Below are positions 32,586-34,915 of a DNA stretch of 34,915 nt, one piece after another. The stretch's first letter is position 1, and each line of letters opens with the position of its first letter. Source of the stretch: Candidatus Scalindua arabica (GTDB lineage: Bacteria > Planctomycetota > Brocadiia > Brocadiales > Scalinduaceae); contig JAANXD010000070.1 in the NCBI GenBank assembly GCA_018263435.1, positions 1-34,915 on the forward strand. Reading direction: 5' to 3'. The notes under the pieces are model-generated. The model made no database searches. It had not been told where the DNA came from and saw only the letters and a list, made by a program, of their open reading frames with translations. Both the position numbers and the translations under genes were made by a program.

Positions 32586-32911
32586 ACAGAAACACCTTCT
32601 TTCTGTACATTTTCATAAAAAGAAAAACCTCTTTTAATAGCACTGTTAAACTGTGATTCTGCAAAAACTTTTAGGGATATAATTGGCTTAAAGTCGTGAT
32701 CCCACATGACCTGATAAGCGACATCCTCAAGCTTTCTTTCTATCTCAGAAGTTTTTTTATCCACAAGGGCAACAACATCAATGTCTGATTCCTCTTTGGC
32801 TTCACCTCTTGCCCTGGAACCAAAAACGATAATCCGTTCTAAATGTCCTTTTACATCAGAAGGGAGTCTGTTCTTAAACATCAATATTAATTCTCTATCT
32901 TTCTCATTCAT
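32582..32911 (-). CDS. MNT-type nucleotidyltransferase, antitoxin of the HEPN/MNT pair
   Basis: A small nucleotidyltransferase of 109 residues. FGSRARGEAKEESDIDVVAL carries the pol-beta-fold motif GS-x10-DxD (Gly31-Ser32, Asp43, Asp45) for metal and nucleotide binding. In characterised pairs the MNT protein adenylates a tyrosine of the HEPN toxin and silences it (family knowledge), and the Tyr94 in the partner's R-x4-Y would be an obvious site. I chose the ATG at 32911, preceded by GAGGG. A TTG two codons earlier is possible. It heads the two-gene unit. Confidence 0.87.
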   Translation of the reverse strand: MNEKDRELILMFKNRLPSDVKGHLERIIVFGSRARGEAKEESDIDVVALVDKKTSEIERKLEDVAYQVMWDHDFKPIISLKVFAESQFNSAIKRGFSFYENVQKEGVSV

Positions 32912-33048
32912 AACCAACCCTCATTCTCATAAGTATTTTAAAACCATATTTCTTTAGCTTCTTTATGTTGAAAGGCAATCGTATTATACAAATAAGAGTA
33001 TATTCTTCTATACATTTTTATTTAATTTAAATTCCTGATCACAACGCA

Positions 33049-34915
33049 TCACCTATCCATTGCGGCGAAACCGGTTATCTTCTTCTCACTTTCCTTATGC
33101 CTCGTTTCATTCATTAATGATTCAATTAATTGTTGATGTGTTACTTTTGATTGGTTAATGAATGTGCATTGCTCTTTGACAATAGCAAAATCACCCGGTG
33201 TGAGATTTCTGATTTTTTGAATCCTGTTTACATCCTTATCCGATAAAACATTATCATTAGATATCAGTGGACTCAGTATGGAGTTGTAAAACTGAACATT
33301 CCCTTCCGGTGTAAGTGGCAGATACTCTATTTTAAATTGAAATCTCCTGAATGCTGCGTGGTCTAATCCATCCACATCATTTGTCGCAAAAACCACAATC
33401 CCTGCATAACTATCCATTTGAGTGAGGATTTCATTCGTTATACTCTTTTCCCATGAGTGATTGGAGGCTTTTCGTGGATAAAGCAGACTATCGGCCTCGT
33501 CAAAGAAAAGGATACTATTGTTTTCCTGTCCCTCACGGAAAGCCTCTGCTATATTCTTTTCTGTCTCTCCTACCCACATTGATTGTATTTCACTGGATCT
33601 CTTTAAAAGAATCTCTCTGCTTAGCAAGTTACCCAGATAATAGACAAATTCAGATTTGCCTGTTCCGGGTATTCCGTAGAGCAGCATTTTAATAGAGTGG
33701 GGATTTTCGGCGTTATCGTTCTGATATTCAGTATATCGCATGAGAGCAGATATTACATTTTCCAGATTTTGCGAAGTGTTCAGACCTTTTAATGAATAGT
33801 TATTGAGCTTACCTGATTTAATATTACTATTTTTCTTTCCAATTGTAACCTTTTCGTGGTTCCCTAAAAGTGTTCTGACATTTTTCAGTGTAGTCTCTTT
33901 CTTTGTCTTTCTCTCAATTTTTATGGCATTAATAGCATCAACAATGCCACCTGCATTTACAGAATATGTCTGGCACAGATCGTGTAGCTCTTCCTCATCG
34001 AAATAACCATCTAGTCTTTGTTTTTTTAGCTCATTCTTTAAAACCCTTAAACGGTCTTTGGTATTGAACTTCTTGAATTCAACGGAAAAGGTAAACCTTC
34101 TCATAGTAGATGAATCTATTCCGTTTGAACGGTTTGTTATCCAGATTAACTTTTTTTGATGACTTTCCAGTAAATTATTAATAAAGCTTTTATTAGTTTT
34201 GCTTTTATAAAATAAAGAATTAGAAGAGTTCAGTACCTCATCAGCCTCATCAACTAATACTATCGCCTTTTTCTTTTCTGCAATACTTATTGTTGCATAG
34301 ATGTTTCGTAATCTGAGATCGTGTTCGTCATCTTCCGGTAGTTTTACTGTATAAAGATCTTTTTTGCATGTCCTTGCCAGGCATCTTGCTAAAGAACTCT
34401 TCCCTGTTCCAGGTACACCATAAAAGAGGATGTTTTGTCGTTTTTTACTTTTAATTAAGGTTTTCAGTACTATTTTCTCATTCTCAGAAACACTAAAATC
34501 AGAAATTTGCAAGGATTCTTCATTTTCTCTTGTAAAGAACTCATGAGATAACTCCTTAGCTCCATATCCAGACAGGAAATTTATACACCAGGAACGCAGT
34601 TCAATCTCTCCTCTGTATACTTTCTCCATGATATACATCTTGAAAAGTCTCGTCTTAGAAAAGATATGCAAAAAAGAGTTCCTTTCATGTCCCAGAATAA
34701 TGTGTCCTAAACATTTGAAAATTGAAAATCTTTCAAAATTAATATGTTTGTTACTGTCTAAAAAATCCTTAAAGAAATCACTTGTTGATAATAAATAGAA
34801 AAAAGAAAGTATTTCAATCTCACCATTTGTCAAATTAAAGGTTTCTTTGATGACCTTTAGACGTGCTTCTACATCACTATCTGAAGATAACAGTTGCTTA
34901 TTCCGTTTCCTATTG
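33049..34915 (-). CDS. Tandem AAA+ ATPase, 5' end beyond the window
   Basis: At least 621 residues, and the frame stays open to the last codon of the window, so the true start lies outside. The TTG at 34833 is not a credible start, because family-like sequence (RLKVIKETFNLTNGEIEIL) continues above it. Counting from that TTG, the first AAA+ module has Walker A GVPGTGKSS (139-147), Walker B IVLVDEADEV (191-200) and arginine-finger-like MRRF (244-247). The second has GIPGTGKSE (387-395), a pore-loop-like SMWVGETEKNI (418-428), ILFFDEADSL (441-450) and FRRF (495-498). Both look catalytically complete, as in proteins that thread or remodel substrates. The N-terminus seems to be a helical domain of its own. 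Client unknown. It is followed 138 bp on by the HEPN/MNT pair on the same strand, so an accessory role is possible. Confidence 0.85.
   Translation of the reverse strand, partial: NRKRNKQLLSSDSDVEARLKVIKETFNLTNGEIEILSFFYLLSTSDFFKDFLDSNKHINFERFSIFKCLGHIILGHERNSFLHIFSKTRLFKMYIMEKVYRGEIELRSWCINFLSGYGAKELSHEFFTRENEESLQISDFSVSENEKIVLKTLIKSKKRQNILFYGVPGTGKSSLARCLARTCKKDLYTVKLPEDDEHDLRLRNIYATISIAEKKKAIVLVDEADEVLNSSNSLFYKSKTNKSFINNLLESHQKKLIWITNRSNGIDSSTMRRFTFSVEFKKFNTKDRLRVLKNELKKQRLDGYFDEEELHDLCQTYSVNAGGIVDAINAIKIERKTKKETTLKNVRTLLGNHEKVTIGKKNSNIKSGKLNNYSLKGLNTSQNLENVISALMRYTEYQNDNAENPHSIKMLLYGIPGTGKSEFVYYLGNLLSREILLKRSSEIQSMWVGETEKNIAEAFREGQENNSILFFDEADSLLYPRKASNHSWEKSITNEILTQMDSYAGIVVFATNDVDGLDHAAFRRFQFKIEYLPLTPEGNVQFYNSILSPLISNDNVLSDKDVNRIQKIRNLTPGDFAIVKEQCTFINQSKVTHQQLIESLMNETRHKESEKKITGFAAMDR

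Noticed and set aside
34833-34835. TTG at 34833 as start of the AAA+ gene
   Set aside because: The frame continues upstream without a stop to the window end and keeps a plausible helical protein sequence.

Overview
This is an AT-rich stretch of a Gram-negative bacterial genome. It has housekeeping genes for lipopolysaccharide (Kdo transferase), lipoproteins, pyrimidine and riboflavin synthesis, and glycolysis/acetate metabolism, with small accessory islands between them. The repeat-laden AT-rich intergenic DNA and the gene set would fit a Planctomycetota lineage such as the anammox Brocadiales (Scalindua-like). That placement is an inference from general resemblance, not proven by any marker in the window.

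Layout. 1-4494, accessory: a fragment of a TOTE-type archaeo-eukaryotic primase that runs into a fold-back inverted repeat at the window edge; a Fic AMPylase with palindromic operator-like sites upstream; and two unrecognised genes. 4495-6433: ahcY, with a terminator-like hairpin just before its start codon and a strong terminator behind it. 6416-8614: a broken ParE-like toxin remnant abutting a three-gene unit (TIGR04255-family protein, a 'GWDGYG' protein, and an unrecognised third protein), which is the best candidate here for an undescribed system. 8780-18858, all on the minus strand: metK, waaA, secA, carB and carA. carB is split by one in-frame TAG inside a 30-bp segment that is an exact inverted copy of carB sequence 71 bp away. 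18859-19158: a divergent promoter region whose two -35 boxes lie in one inverted repeat. 19159-21793, plus strand: pgsA, ribBA and an aquaporin. 21951-23432, minus strand: a DUF799/GNA1162-like lipoprotein and a small GGQ release-factor-like protein. 23763-32179, plus strand: a carbon cluster of GH13 sugar phosphorylase, phosphofructokinase, pyruvate kinase, acetate kinase and phosphate acetyltransferase. 32190-end, minus strand: a HEPN/MNT toxin-antitoxin pair and a tandem AAA+ ATPase that runs off the window.

How the genes work together. ahcY and metK serve the methyl cycle, and carA/carB make carbamoyl phosphate. The last plus-strand block could take a sugar 1-phosphate or hexose phosphate released by phosphorolysis down to pyruvate, and interconvert acetyl-CoA, acetyl phosphate and acetate with ATP formation. 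The accessory genes (primase fragment, Fic, ParE remnant, TIGR04255 trio, HEPN/MNT, AAA+) are of kinds often found in conflict or defence settings.

Two places (the window start and carB) carry the same signature: a short perfect inverted copy of nearby sequence that breaks a conserved gene. They are better explained by template switching, in amplification/assembly or in the cell, than by ordinary gene decay. Any claim that carB is inactive should wait until that is resolved.
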